Of a DNA stretch of 64,000 nt, positions 55,653-64,000 are shown piece after piece. Made by a program: the position numbers and the translations under genes. The stretch is from positions 20,294 to 84,293 of the forward strand of contig CAMAUE010000004.1 in assembly GCA_945861245.1 (NCBI GenBank). The letters are read 5' to 3'. The notes under the pieces are model-generated. The model did no database searches. It had not been told where the DNA came from and worked only from the letters and a program-made list of their open reading frames with translations. Numbering within the stretch: position 1 is the first letter of the stretch; every line of letters starts with the position of its first letter. Source of the stretch: Singulisphaera sp. GP187 (GTDB taxonomy: Bacteria > Planctomycetota > Planctomycetia > Gemmatales > Gemmataceae).

Positions 55653-58600
55653 TCAAATCCGTTCGTCCGAAGTATAGTGACGACTTTCGGGATCGGTCGG
55701 GGAAAGCGACACCGACGCCGTGGACGCTCCGTTCATGGCAAGCGAGAAGACGGCGGGCAGCAATGTCAACGTCGCTATGGTCGAAGCGATCAAGCCGCCG
55801 ATGACGGCTCGGCCCAGCGGCGCCGTCTGATCCCCGCCTTCGCCAAGCCCAACCGCCAGCGGGATCATGCCGGCGATCATGGCAAGGCTCGTCATCGCGA
55901 TCGGCCGAACGCGCGTTCGCGCTCCTTCGATGGCGGCGGCGCTCGCCGACAGGCCTTCCATGCGATAGCGCTCGGCAAACGTGACGAGTAGAATTGCATT
56001 GGCAACCGCAACGCCGATCGCCATGATCGCACCCATGAACGATTGGATATTCAGCGTCGTCCCAGTCGCGAGCAAGGTTAGCACGACGCCGACCAATACC
56101 GCGGGCACGGCGGCGACGGCGGTCAATGCCAAACGCACGGATTGAAAGTAGGCCGTCAGCAGAAAAAAGATTACGATCACGGCCAGAATCAAACCAAAAG
56201 CAAGCCCCTGTCCCTTGAGGATGCGGGCCGACTCCAACCCGAACATCTCACGCATCGGCGTCACCTGCCCGCGCACGTCCACTTCGATTCCCGCGGGCGG
56301 CTTGCCAGTTTCCTTGATCGCATCGGCGATGCGTTCGGCAACGCGACCCAGATCTTCGCCCTCGATATTGGCAGTCATGCTGACGAGTCGGCGCATGTTG
56401 TAGCGATCAATCGCGCCGGGCATCGTGCCTTCGGTGACCTTGGCGACATCGCGCAAGAGTATCGGCGTGTTACCGTTCTTCTTGATCGGCACCGTCTCCA
56501 CATCCGTAGCTGAGCGCATGAGCGCCTGCGGGACTTCAACCTGCACCTGATAACCGATACCCGAGGCGGGATCACGCCAGTAATTCGGGACGACGAAACG
56601 GCTGGACGACGTTTGCACGACCAGCGCGCGTGCCAACTCCTCCACCGTGACCCCGGTCAGCGCGGCCTTCTCGCGATCGATCCAGACCTCGACTGTGGGA
56701 TAATCGAGCGATTGGCCATACTGCAGATCACGCAAGGACGGTACTGCGTCTAGTTTGGCGAAGAGCCTGGCGGCATAGGCTCGATTCTCCGCCATCTTGC
56801 TGCCGCTGACGACGACCTCAATCGGCGTTGGCGATCCAAAACTCATCACCTCGTTTACGATGTCGGCCGGCTCGAACGATAGTCGAAGGTTCTTGACGGC
56901 GTACTCGACCTTCTCCGATGGTTCGCCCTCGGCTCGCCATTTCTTCGCTAGCCATTCACGCAGGTGAGGCGCCATTTTCTTGCGTAGCCTGGCCTTCAAC
57001 TCTTCCACGCGAACGGCCCCACGCTTGAGGGACACGCGCATGACGGCTTCTTCAGGGCCGCCCGTCCACAGAAAGACGCTGTTAATTGGATAACTCGACG
57101 GCACCGTGCCGACGTACCCCAACGAAATCTCGACGTTTTCCGGACGGACCTCCTTGGCAATGAAGTCGAGAGCCTCACGCGTAATCGCCTCGGTCTGCTC
57201 GATGCGCGTTCCATCGGGGCCGCGCAGGCGAAATTGGAACTGCCCGGCATCGACCTGCGGGAAGATTTCCGTGCCGAGCAACGGGCTTAACACATAGACC
57301 CCAACCGAGGCCATGATGATGTAGGTAGGGACGACGACCCAGCGCGCCATCGTCGTCAACCTCAGTACGGAGGCATAACCGGCCGCGAGCACGCTTTTCC
57401 GGGCAGGCTCGGCACTCGCTGCCTGTGATGCATGCTTGCGGAGCAGCCACACCGACAACACGGGAACGAACGTACTCGACAAGAGATAGGACGTGATCAT
57501 CGCGAAGCCGACGGCCAGCGACAACGGCACAAACAGGCCTTGGGCTGCTCCTTGCAGGAAGAACGACGGAATGAACACTGCGAGAATGCTGAGCATCGCC
57601 AGCAAGCGTGGCACTGCCGTTTCCGCGTTCCCACGCCGTACCGCGAGAGCGATTGACGCCGTCTTGTCCATCTGCGTGTGGATGTTTTCAACCTCGACCG
57701 TGGCCTCATCGACGAGAATGCCGACCGCGAGCGACAGGCCACCGAGCGTCATGAGGTTGATCGTCTGCCCCGACAACGCCAGAGCGACAATCGCGCCGAG
57801 CAGCGCGAGCGGGATATTAAGCACGACGACCAACACGGTGCGCCAATCACGTAGGAATAGGAAGACCATCAAGCCGACGAGCACGGCGGCCAGGACGCTC
57901 TCGAACACCACGGTTTTGATGGAATTGCTCACGTAGGGCGATTGGTCGAATTCAAAGCTCACGTCGATGTCATCGGGTAGGAAACTCTTCATCTTTGGCA
58001 ACTCGGCGCGAATGTTGTTGACGACGGAAAGCGTCGAGGCGTCCGCTCGCTTTGTCACAAGGATGTACACGGCGCGGCGTCCATTCACGAGGGCGTAACC
58101 GGACGGGATATCGGTCGCATCCTCGATGAGCGGCTTGTCGCTCACGGGATCGCGCCGGACAACATCTTTGATGAACACGCCGGGCCGAATCGCAATGTTT
58201 CCCAGTTCGTGCGGTTTGACGACCATGGCGTTGGTAGGCACGAGCGGCATCGACGTCGTCGTGCGGATGTTGCCCGAGGGGCTGATGATATTGCCGGCAG
58301 TGAGTGCTCGGACGACGTCATCGGCGGAAAGATTGAAGCCGCGCATGAGATCGGGATTCGCCCGTATGACGATGGTTCGCTGGTTGCCTCCGAACGGCGG
58401 CGGCGCCGACACGCCGGGGATGGCGGCGAACATCGGGCGAACTTTGAAGAGCGCCTGATCCTGGATTTCGCCGACAGTCTTGGTATCGCTGCGCAGCACG
58501 AGATACCCGACCGGGACGCTGCCGGTATCGAAGCGCATGATGAAGGGTGGCACGGTCCCGGGCGGCATGAATGCTCGTGAGCGATTGACGTAACCCACGG

Positions 58601-58922
58601 TTTCCGCCATAGCCTGGGCCATGTCGGTGCCGGGGTGAAAGAATAGCTTCATCAGCGAGACACCCTGCACATTTTTGCTCTCAACGTGATGAATGCCGTT
58701 GATGTACAGGAAGTGATATTCGTAGAAGTTGGCGATCATCCCTTCCATCTGCTGCGGGTCCATGCCTCCGTACGGTTGGCAGACATAGACGACTGGAAGA
58801 TTCAAGGCGGGGAAGATGTCCACTTTCATTCGGCTCGCAGCCAGCCCACCGCCGGCCAATAAAGCGACCATCGCGACCATCACCGTGATGGGGCGGCGCA
58901 GAGCAAATTCAATCGGATTCAT
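55653..58922 (-). CDS. RND-family efflux transporter, inner-membrane pump
   Basis: 1,089 residues from the ATG at 58922 (NPIEFALRRPITVMV); an upstream ATG at 58988 is unlikely. It has the HAE1/AcrB layout: helix, large periplasmic loop, six helices, second loop, further helices. The proton-relay positions in the AcrB pump are D407 and D408; the matching segment here is GGLSLAVGILVDEATVEVEN in TM4, with VDEATVE carrying one Asp/Glu pair in place of DD. LGTEIFPQVDAG and the C-terminal LAFGL region are typical. Substrate not predicted. Confidence 0.93.
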   Translation of the reverse strand: MNPIEFALRRPITVMVAMVALLAGGGLAASRMKVDIFPALNLPVVYVCQPYGGMDPQQMEGMIANFYEYHFLYINGIHHVESKNVQGVSLMKLFFHPGTDMAQAMAETVGYVNRSRAFMPPGTVPPFIMRFDTGSVPVGYLVLRSDTKTVGEIQDQALFKVRPMFAAIPGVSAPPPFGGNQRTIVIRANPDLMRGFNLSADDVVRALTAGNIISPSGNIRTTTSMPLVPTNAMVVKPHELGNIAIRPGVFIKDVVRRDPVSDKPLIEDATDIPSGYALVNGRRAVYILVTKRADASTLSVVNNIRAELPKMKSFLPDDIDVSFEFDQSPYVSNSIKTVVFESVLAAVLVGLMVFLFLRDWRTVLVVVLNIPLALLGAIVALALSGQTINLMTLGGLSLAVGILVDEATVEVENIHTQMDKTASIALAVRRGNAETAVPRLLAMLSILAVFIPSFFLQGAAQGLFVPLSLAVGFAMITSYLLSSTFVPVLSVWLLRKHASQAASAEPARKSVLAAGYASVLRLTTMARWVVVPTYIIMASVGVYVLSPLLGTEIFPQVDAGQFQFRLRGPDGTRIEQTEAITREALDFIAKEVRPENVEISLGYVGTVPSSYPINSVFLWTGGPEEAVMRVSLKRGAVRVEELKARLRKKMAPHLREWLAKKWRAEGEPSEKVEYAVKNLRLSFEPADIVNEVMSFGSPTPIEVVVSGSKMAENRAYAARLFAKLDAVPSLRDLQYGQSLDYPTVEVWIDREKAALTGVTVEELARALVVQTSSSRFVVPNYWRDPASGIGYQVQVEVPQALMRSATDVETVPIKKNGNTPILLRDVAKVTEGTMPGAIDRYNMRRLVSMTANIEGEDLGRVAERIADAIKETGKPPAGIEVDVRGQVTPMREMFGLESARILKGQGLAFGLILAVIVIFFLLTAYFQSVRLALTAVAAVPAVLVGVVLTLLATGTTLNIQSFMGAIMAIGVAVANAILLVTFAERYRMEGLSASAAAIEGARTRVRPIAMTSLAMIAGMIPLAVGLGEGGDQTAPLGRAVIGGLIASTIATLTLLPAVFSLAMNGASTASVSLSPTDPESRHYTSDERI

Positions 58923-59034
58923 GTTGCGGTCCGTCGAAGCAATTTTCGGCAATAAGTAGCTGGGAGGCTTTTGTAATGATAACGCCAAAACGTGTGGACA
59001 GCTAGTGCTTTGTCAACGCTAAGATATCGGGTAC

Positions 59035-59092
59035 GAGCCGGAAGCGTAAGCGACGGATGGTTTTGCCAGACCGTCGCTTACGCTTCCGGCTC
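59035..59092. repeat. palindromic element, GAAGCGTAAGCGACGGA family
   Basis: GAGCCGGAAGCGTAAGCGAC pairs with GTCGCTTACGCTTCCGGCTC. It lies between the TolC and pump genes. Confidence 0.85.
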
Positions 59093-59107
59093 AAGCATGC
59101 CGCAACA

Positions 59108-59139
59108 GCCCAAAGGTTCGGGGTACCTCATCCTTGGGC
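59108..59139. repeat. half-size copy of the GGTACTCCGAACC palindrome
   Basis: GCCCAAAGGTTCGGGGTACC then TCATCCTTGGGC: a single short hairpin with the family's tip sequence. Confidence 0.6.
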
Positions 59140-59148
59140 TTGGTTTTA

Positions 59149-60699
59149 CTATGGTTTCTTCTGTTCCTGGATTAGACTTTGAGCGGGTTGGCCCATGGCG
59201 CGATAGAGACGGAACTGCGCACGATTGGAATCAGCGACGGCTGTGTAGTAACTGCGATAGGCTTGGTCAAGCGACTGGATTGCAGCCACAACCTCAAATG
59301 GGCGGTAGATCAGGACCACCGCGCCGCCGATGTTGCGCGTTTGCTGAAGGCCCTCGAGGTTTTTCTCGACCGTTATCTGGGCGTGCTTCACGCCGTCCTC
59401 AGCTTGGTGCACGCGATTTCGGGATCGCGTGGCTTGAGCGTGGGCCTGGACGACTTCAGCGGCCACTAGGTCCTGCGAGCGAAAGAGCGACAACGTCGCG
59501 TGCTGGTTCTCCGCTTCGCGTTGTTTGACGATCGCGCGGTTGCCGAGGCCGAGGTTCTGGAGCTCCCAAAGAAGCTGGACATCGAAGCTGTAGCGTCCGC
59601 CGAAACTGGAGAGGTTGTCGCCGATGCCGCCGCCGAAATAGCCACCAGCCAGCGTGCCCGCCGGATTGGTGGCGGTGCCTCGAATCACTAGGCTTGGGAC
59701 CAAGGGACGGATCTTCTCTTGGCGCAAACGAGCGAGCGTGGCCTGCACGAGCGCTTGATGAGAGGCCAACTCCGGGCGGTTGGTCAGCCCCACCGTGATC
59801 AGGTCATCGACCGATTGCTGAAGATCGACAATATTCATCTTGAGGTCGGGAGATTCGATCGGCTCCACGAGCGCGGACGGGTCCAGTCGCAGCCAGCGAT
59901 TGAGTTCCGCGCTGGCGGTCTGCCAGCGCTCGTAGGCTGTCTCCACGGCCTGACGCCGATTTGCGAGTTCGGTCAAGGCGCGATTGTTTTCAACGGCGGG
60001 TGTAAGCCCCTCTGCAAGCTTCCCGATCTTTTTGACCATTTCTTCCGTACGGCGAAGTGAATCGACGGTGCCGGCGGTCTCGCCACGCGCTTGTTGCACG
60101 TTGAAGTAAGCCTCGGCAACCGCCAGCAAACTGTCGTTGCGAGAAGCCTGCACATCCGCATGCCGCGCGCGAACCATTTGCCTGGCGGACAGCGGCGCAT
60201 AAATGGCATCGGTAACCGCGAAGACGACGTTCGGCGCGGCCCCGACCATGAACGTCGATTTGTTCGTGTCGATGATTGCGCCCGCCACATCTTGCAGTCG
60301 GCCGTCATGGCGGAAATAGTCGACGCCGATCGAGATCGTCGGCAGCCAGAGTACGTTGGCCCGTTGCAATTCGGCATGGGCCGCGTGGAGCCGTTGCGAC
60401 GCCAGTGCGATATCGAGCGGATTGGCGCCGGCAAGCTGCAGCGCCGTGGGGAGATTGATGGGCAGCGGACGAATCCCAGCCTGAGCGGTCGGCGTACTAG
60501 GCATTCGAATCGGAGTGGGAGTCGCCTGCACCGCGGATTGCTCTTTCTGCCCAGAAACTTGCTGGATCGCTGTCGGCACTCCATTATTGGCGAAGGGAGA
60601 TCGAATCTCCTCAGAGCAAGCGTCGGCGACAAGCAACCATGCCACAACACAACTGGCAATTGTCCCCATGGCACAACTTTGCGGGCAGAGCCGTTTCAT
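59149..60699 (-). CDS. TolC-family outer-membrane efflux protein
   Basis: 516 residues; ATG at 60699 with AAAGGA seven bases upstream, and a signal peptide ending near VADAC. The OEP pattern is present: two structural repeats, each with long helices (RQMVRARHADVQASRNDSLL, then TLARLRQEK and LDQAYRSYYTAVADSNRAQF). The outer-membrane barrel strands lie near LWLPTISIGVDYF and SFGGRYSFDVQLLWEL. It forms the exit duct for the adjacent RND pump and adaptor. First gene of the operon. Confidence 0.93.
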   Translation of the reverse strand: MKRLCPQSCAMGTIASCVVAWLLVADACSEEIRSPFANNGVPTAIQQVSGQKEQSAVQATPTPIRMPSTPTAQAGIRPLPINLPTALQLAGANPLDIALASQRLHAAHAELQRANVLWLPTISIGVDYFRHDGRLQDVAGAIIDTNKSTFMVGAAPNVVFAVTDAIYAPLSARQMVRARHADVQASRNDSLLAVAEAYFNVQQARGETAGTVDSLRRTEEMVKKIGKLAEGLTPAVENNRALTELANRRQAVETAYERWQTASAELNRWLRLDPSALVEPIESPDLKMNIVDLQQSVDDLITVGLTNRPELASHQALVQATLARLRQEKIRPLVPSLVIRGTATNPAGTLAGGYFGGGIGDNLSSFGGRYSFDVQLLWELQNLGLGNRAIVKQREAENQHATLSLFRSQDLVAAEVVQAHAQATRSRNRVHQAEDGVKHAQITVEKNLEGLQQTRNIGGAVVLIYRPFEVVAAIQSLDQAYRSYYTAVADSNRAQFRLYRAMGQPAQSLIQEQKKP

Positions 60700-61266
60700 A
60701 CTGCTTCCTTTGACAACAAATCAGATTGAGTTTGTTGGATGGGATCGGTGGGCGACAGGGCGGATTGGAGAAACATCGCACACAACGCATGTTTTATCGG
60801 CCAAGGCGGACGTTAATGATTAGTCGATTGTGCGGATTGGCCAAGATTTCGTAGGCCTCAGTCTTCCCGCCGTCGACCGTAGGGTTTCATCACTTTAGCG
60901 ATCTTCGTTCCGTCTATCGATATTTCAGGAAAAATGCTGAATAGATAGGCAGGTTACAAGCAGGATTCATCTGAATCTGATTTTATTGCCTGTATTGAAT
61001 GAACTTGGTTGCTTCGCGACGGGCGTTGTTTTTCTTCATGATACCAATCTCCGTAATAAGCCGAGCTTATCATAAAGGACACGACGACGAGCGTAGTGAA
61101 TTAGAAAAAGTAATAGCCAATGTGGGGAGGATACGGGATTCTAACAGGCCAATCAGGGGGCGTTTCCCTGCTGTTTTATCCCACTCGTGAAAAGTAGCGC
61201 CTTAGAACGAAACGCGACAGGATACGAAGGTTTCGCGGGAACGAGGCAACGAAAAGGATTTCATTT

Positions 61267-62994
61267 ATGTTGCAAACGCTTTGGAGATCTCTGAGCCGGC
61301 ATGCACTGTGCGGAACGGCGCTGCTTGCTGCAGTGAGTCTGGCTCAGGCCCAAGAACCTGGGCTCATTCCACTATCCGTTCCGGGCATTGGGCTGCCGAT
61401 GACGGTTCCCGTCACCACCGTCACGGCAACGGCGGCGCCCCCAACTAATACGAATGTGGAGGAAATGAAAGCTCGCCTGGATCGGCTTGAAAAGCAGAAC
61501 GAAGAACTGCTGAAAGCGCTACAGGCTCAGCCTGTCAGCCGACCTTCGACGGTCGTCACCGAGCAGGCGGGCGGGCTGAACAAGGATGAAGTGCAAAAGA
61601 TCGTCGGCGATTACCTTGGCCAGCGCGACGCCGCCGCCAAGGCAGCCGATGTCGCCAAAAAAGCCGATGCGGATGCCAAAGGCTTCACGGTCGGAAGCAA
61701 TCTCGGCATGACCGCGAAATGGAACAACGGCCTGTGGTTCGAGTCGGTTGACAAGGCCTTCAGGTTCCACGTCGGCGGGCGCACGCAATTCGACATCGTC
61801 GGCACGAACGTGGGCGATGATGTGCAGTTCGGCAAAGGCGGTATCGGCGCCTACCAGGACGGAGTCAGCTTCCGCCGCGGTCGCTTTGCTATGGAAGGCT
61901 CCGTGTGGGAAGTCATCGGTTTCAACATGGAGTGGGACTTCATCAACACCACCCAGGCTAGTGGAACCAGCGCCGGCACTACCGCGACCTTCAACACGCC
62001 CGTACCCACGGACCTGTGGATGTCGATCATGAACATCCCGTTCATCGGCACGGTACGCATCGGCAACCACAAACCTTGGATCGGCTTCGAGCACTTGACC
62101 AGCAGCCGATTCCTCAACTTCATGGAACGCTCGGCCCAATTCGACGCTTTCATCGAAAATGGTAACAACGGCTTTGCGCCCGGCGTCTCAATGACCAACA
62201 CCTGGGGATCCGATGAAAACGGCATGTGGGGCGTAGGCATCTGGAAAACCACTCGCGCCATCTTCGGCTGGAACACCGGCGAAGGTGAGTGGTCAGGCGT
62301 CGGCCGGGCAACCTGGCTGCCAATCTATCGTGACAATGGCCGTCATTTGCTGCACCTCGGTATGGGTGCGCAGTTTGCCGATCTCGACGATGCCCAGGTC
62401 CGCTTCCGCGCTCGTACGTCGACACGCCAAGCACCGGCCGCGTTGCACAATATCAGCGCTATTGCTCAGACCAACGGCAACAGCCAATTGCTGCTCAACC
62501 CGGAACTCGTCGCCAACGTTGGCCCGTTTACCTTCCAGGCGGAGTACACTTACAGCCAAGTCTATGGCGTTGACAAAATCATTCGCACCCCGACGCAAAC
62601 CAATGCGGCCATCGCCAAGCAGAATTTCGTCGCCCAGGGTGCCTATGCGGAAGTGTTGTACTTCCTGACGGGCGAGCACCGCCTTTACAACAAGAAGAAC
62701 GGCGCCTTTGATCGCATTGTCCCGAATCGGAACTACTACCTCGTCAACGGTGAAAACGACTCTCGTATCTTCCAGAGCGGAGCCTGGCAGGTTGCCGCTC
62801 GCTACAGCTATCTCGACCTCAACGACGGACCGATTCGCGGCGGGCAACTCAACGATGTTACGCTCGGCCTGAACTGGTTCTTGAACCCGAACGCCAAGGT
62901 CCAGTGGAACTACAGCTATGGCCACCGCTCGGTCGACGCCGCCAGCGATGGTGGTTACCACGGCTTCGGAATGCGGTTCGCGTTCGATTGGTAA
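61267..62994 (+). CDS. OprO/OprP-type porin with coiled-coil N-terminus
   Basis: 575 residues from the ATG at 61267 (AAAAGGA upstream) with a signal peptide ending LAQAQ. A coiled coil follows (EEMKARLDRLEKQNEELLKA, about 65-90). The rest is a beta-barrel: KAFRFHVGGRTQFDIVGTNV near residue 165, repeated amphipathic strands and a terminal aromatic F-A-F-D-W. This is the phosphate-selective porin family seen often in planctomycetes; ion specificity is not shown. The 567-base gap before it (60700-61266) has no gene I can support. Confidence 0.92.
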   Translation: MLQTLWRSLSRHALCGTALLAAVSLAQAQEPGLIPLSVPGIGLPMTVPVTTVTATAAPPTNTNVEEMKARLDRLEKQNEELLKALQAQPVSRPSTVVTEQAGGLNKDEVQKIVGDYLGQRDAAAKAADVAKKADADAKGFTVGSNLGMTAKWNNGLWFESVDKAFRFHVGGRTQFDIVGTNVGDDVQFGKGGIGAYQDGVSFRRGRFAMEGSVWEVIGFNMEWDFINTTQASGTSAGTTATFNTPVPTDLWMSIMNIPFIGTVRIGNHKPWIGFEHLTSSRFLNFMERSAQFDAFIENGNNGFAPGVSMTNTWGSDENGMWGVGIWKTTRAIFGWNTGEGEWSGVGRATWLPIYRDNGRHLLHLGMGAQFADLDDAQVRFRARTSTRQAPAALHNISAIAQTNGNSQLLLNPELVANVGPFTFQAEYTYSQVYGVDKIIRTPTQTNAAIAKQNFVAQGAYAEVLYFLTGEHRLYNKKNGAFDRIVPNRNYYLVNGENDSRIFQSGAWQVAARYSYLDLNDGPIRGGQLNDVTLGLNWFLNPNAKVQWNYSYGHRSVDAASDGGYHGFGMRFAFDW

Positions 62995-63013
62995 CGAACA
63001 AACTCCCAATGTT

Positions 63014-63094
63014 GTTTAGCCGCTCGCTTCTGGCGAGCGCGACCGGGCAGGGCACGCCATGCCGGTCGCGCTCGCCAGAAGCGAGCGGCTAAAC
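63014..63094. repeat. palindromic element, GCTCGCTTCTGGCGAGCG family
   Basis: GTTTAGCCGCTCGCTTCTGG pairs with CCAGAAGCGAGCGGCTAAAC, ending 63094. Related to 22220 and 24138. It sits between two same-strand genes. Confidence 0.85.
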
Positions 63095-63125
63095 GGGATA
63101 AATTTTATCGAGAAAGGAAAGTCAA

Positions 63126-63608
63126 ATGATGAAGCGTCTCCTGTTCGCTGTCGCCGTCTTTGCGCTTGGCGTCGGCTTTCTTCTGCAACCGGCTGGGGCG
63201 AATCCGCGCCTGAAACTGCACCACCACCGGACGCCGGTCGAATGTGAACCCGGTTTCAAACTCATTCAAGAAACCGTCATCGAAGATGTCGAACGCGTCG
63301 TTTGTAAGATGGTCCCGGAGTTCAAGAAGAAGTGGGTCTACTCGTGGGTGACGGACCCTTTCTGCATCCCCAATAGCAAACATGGCGAATGCCCGAACTG
63401 TGCCGGTCCGTATTGCCGAAAGCAACTCGTAAAACGCGAGGTGCTGGATCCATGCCCGCACATGAAATGCGTCACGGAAAGGATCGTGGAAAAGGTTGCG
63501 GTGAAAGTAACCCGCAAAGTCCCGTGCACGGACATGCCGCCGGTCACGTCGACGCCAAAGATCGAGACGATCCCCACCCGTCCGTTGCCCGTCGGCGGCC
63601 CGAAGTAG
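63126..63608 (+). CDS. secreted Cys-rich protein of unknown function
   Basis: 160 residues; AAGGAAAG lies just before the ATG. Signal peptide to about residue 25 (ending AGA). The mature part has nine Cys, several in CPNCAGPYC and CPHMKC spacing, with HHHRTPVEC at the start; they may bind metal or form disulphides in the periplasm. The tail is Pro/Thr-rich. No family recognised. It lies 130 bases after the porin, separated by a palindrome, and may be part of the same transcript. Confidence 0.72.
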   Translation: MMKRLLFAVAVFALGVGFLLQPAGANPRLKLHHHRTPVECEPGFKLIQETVIEDVERVVCKMVPEFKKKWVYSWVTDPFCIPNSKHGECPNCAGPYCRKQLVKREVLDPCPHMKCVTERIVEKVAVKVTRKVPCTDMPPVTSTPKIETIPTRPLPVGGPK

Positions 63609-63816
63609 TCTATGTCGAGCGATAACCCCGAATCGTCAAGTCGCCGAGAAACCCTTGGCGGCTTGTTTCGTTTTTCGATTAGGCCCCTCTCGAATTGCCT
63701 TCGGCTGAGCCGACAACGCTGCCTCGCTCGGCACCCCTCAAATTTCCGTCACCACAAGGTAAAGCCGAGTGCAAGGCGAACAGCGTACGCCCTCGCACAT
63801 TGCGAACTGCTACGAT

Positions 63817-63907
63817 TAGCCGCGGCCGGATTCGAACCGGCACGGGGGTTACCCCCACGGCCAGCGCGCATAACTGGGCAGTTTGAGGGGCTTGCGCTAT
63901 AGCGGCC
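63817..63907 (-). other. tRNA-like sequence (class II shape, not a canonical tRNA)
   Basis: On the minus strand a perfect T-arm GCCGG-TTCGAAT-CCGGC, a strong long variable arm GGGGG-TAA-CCCCC and a six-pair acceptor stem (GGCCGC with GCGGCT) are present over 91 bases. The D-arm lacks its GG loop and the best anticodon loop, TATGCGC, lacks U33. It may be a degenerate tRNA or a tRNA-like structure. It should not be used as a tRNA without a covariance check. Confidence 0.35.
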
Positions 63908-64000
63908 TTCTCCATATCTGTGAGTCATGGCCATCGACTTGCTGTACGTCGCTTTCTGACATGCAGAGGTCGGTTGCTGATCTCACGGATGTCTCTCATG

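Noticed and set aside
60999-61190. Small plus-strand frame of 63 codons upstream of the porin
   Set aside because: No ribosome site or protein-like pattern; probably leader DNA.
63817-63907. Functional tRNA-Leu or tRNA-Ser
   Set aside because: Class II length and a good T-arm, but no usable anticodon loop or D-arm was found.

Overview
The window comes from a planctomycete chromosome, most likely of the Gemmata group (Gemmatales). The pointers are a DUF1501 protein with a twin-arginine signal, an OprO/OprP-type porin with a coiled-coil N-terminus, large secreted TPR-like proteins, an alpha-2-macroglobulin family protein, many exported proteins of unknown function, and an RNase P RNA whose P12 arm is stretched by tandem GGCGAGT heptamers. 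Assignment rests on reading the sequence; no database search was run.

Layout. 1-10.9 kb: the N-terminal 1,296 codons of an alpha-2-macroglobulin-like protein (runs off the left edge), a small cupin, a site-2 protease with a zinc-ribbon N-terminus, an orphan ABC-2 permease, a PQQ-type beta-propeller protein, a small CxxC protein and a lipoprotein. 11-16.8 kb: phenylalanine 4-hydroxylase and 4-hydroxyphenylpyruvate dioxygenase (Phe to Tyr to homogentisate), separated by three very small genes (one HicB-like); then a secreted glutathione peroxidase, a membrane protein split by an apparent frameshift, and a HemW-like radical SAM protein. 16.9-26.1 kb: a SUFU-domain protein, a GH3-family adenylating enzyme, and a minus-strand operon of alpha/beta hydrolase, two ketosynthases, two hotdog dehydratases, a long acyl carrier protein and a FabG reductase. 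In this operon one ketosynthase lacks the active-site Cys and one dehydratase has Gln for the catalytic Glu, so it looks like a dedicated heteromeric type II fatty-acid/polyketide-like system rather than housekeeping FAS. 26.9-35 kb: a 28-residue basic protein, an SDR, a secreted protein, MnmE (with a repeat inserted in its G domain) and two exported helical-repeat proteins. 35.3-40.3 kb: rnpB, an HU-family gene and the alpha operon rpmJ-rpsM-rpsK-rpsD-rpoA-rplQ ending in a strong terminator. 40.3-54 kb: small exported proteins, holB and tmk, a DUF1501 protein, a DUF4912/Rho_N protein, a BatA/vWA protein, an intradiol dioxygenase, a lipase, kbl, an ISAs1-type transposase remnant and ettA. 54-64 kb: a TolC-RND-adaptor efflux system, a porin, a Cys-rich secreted protein and a tRNA-like sequence.

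The most striking non-coding trait is the density of palindromic elements. At least ten sequence families of 35-275 bp inverted repeats fill almost every intergenic gap, are nested in each other in one place, supply the stop codon of three genes, and have entered two essential genes (mnmE and rnpB) at tolerant positions.
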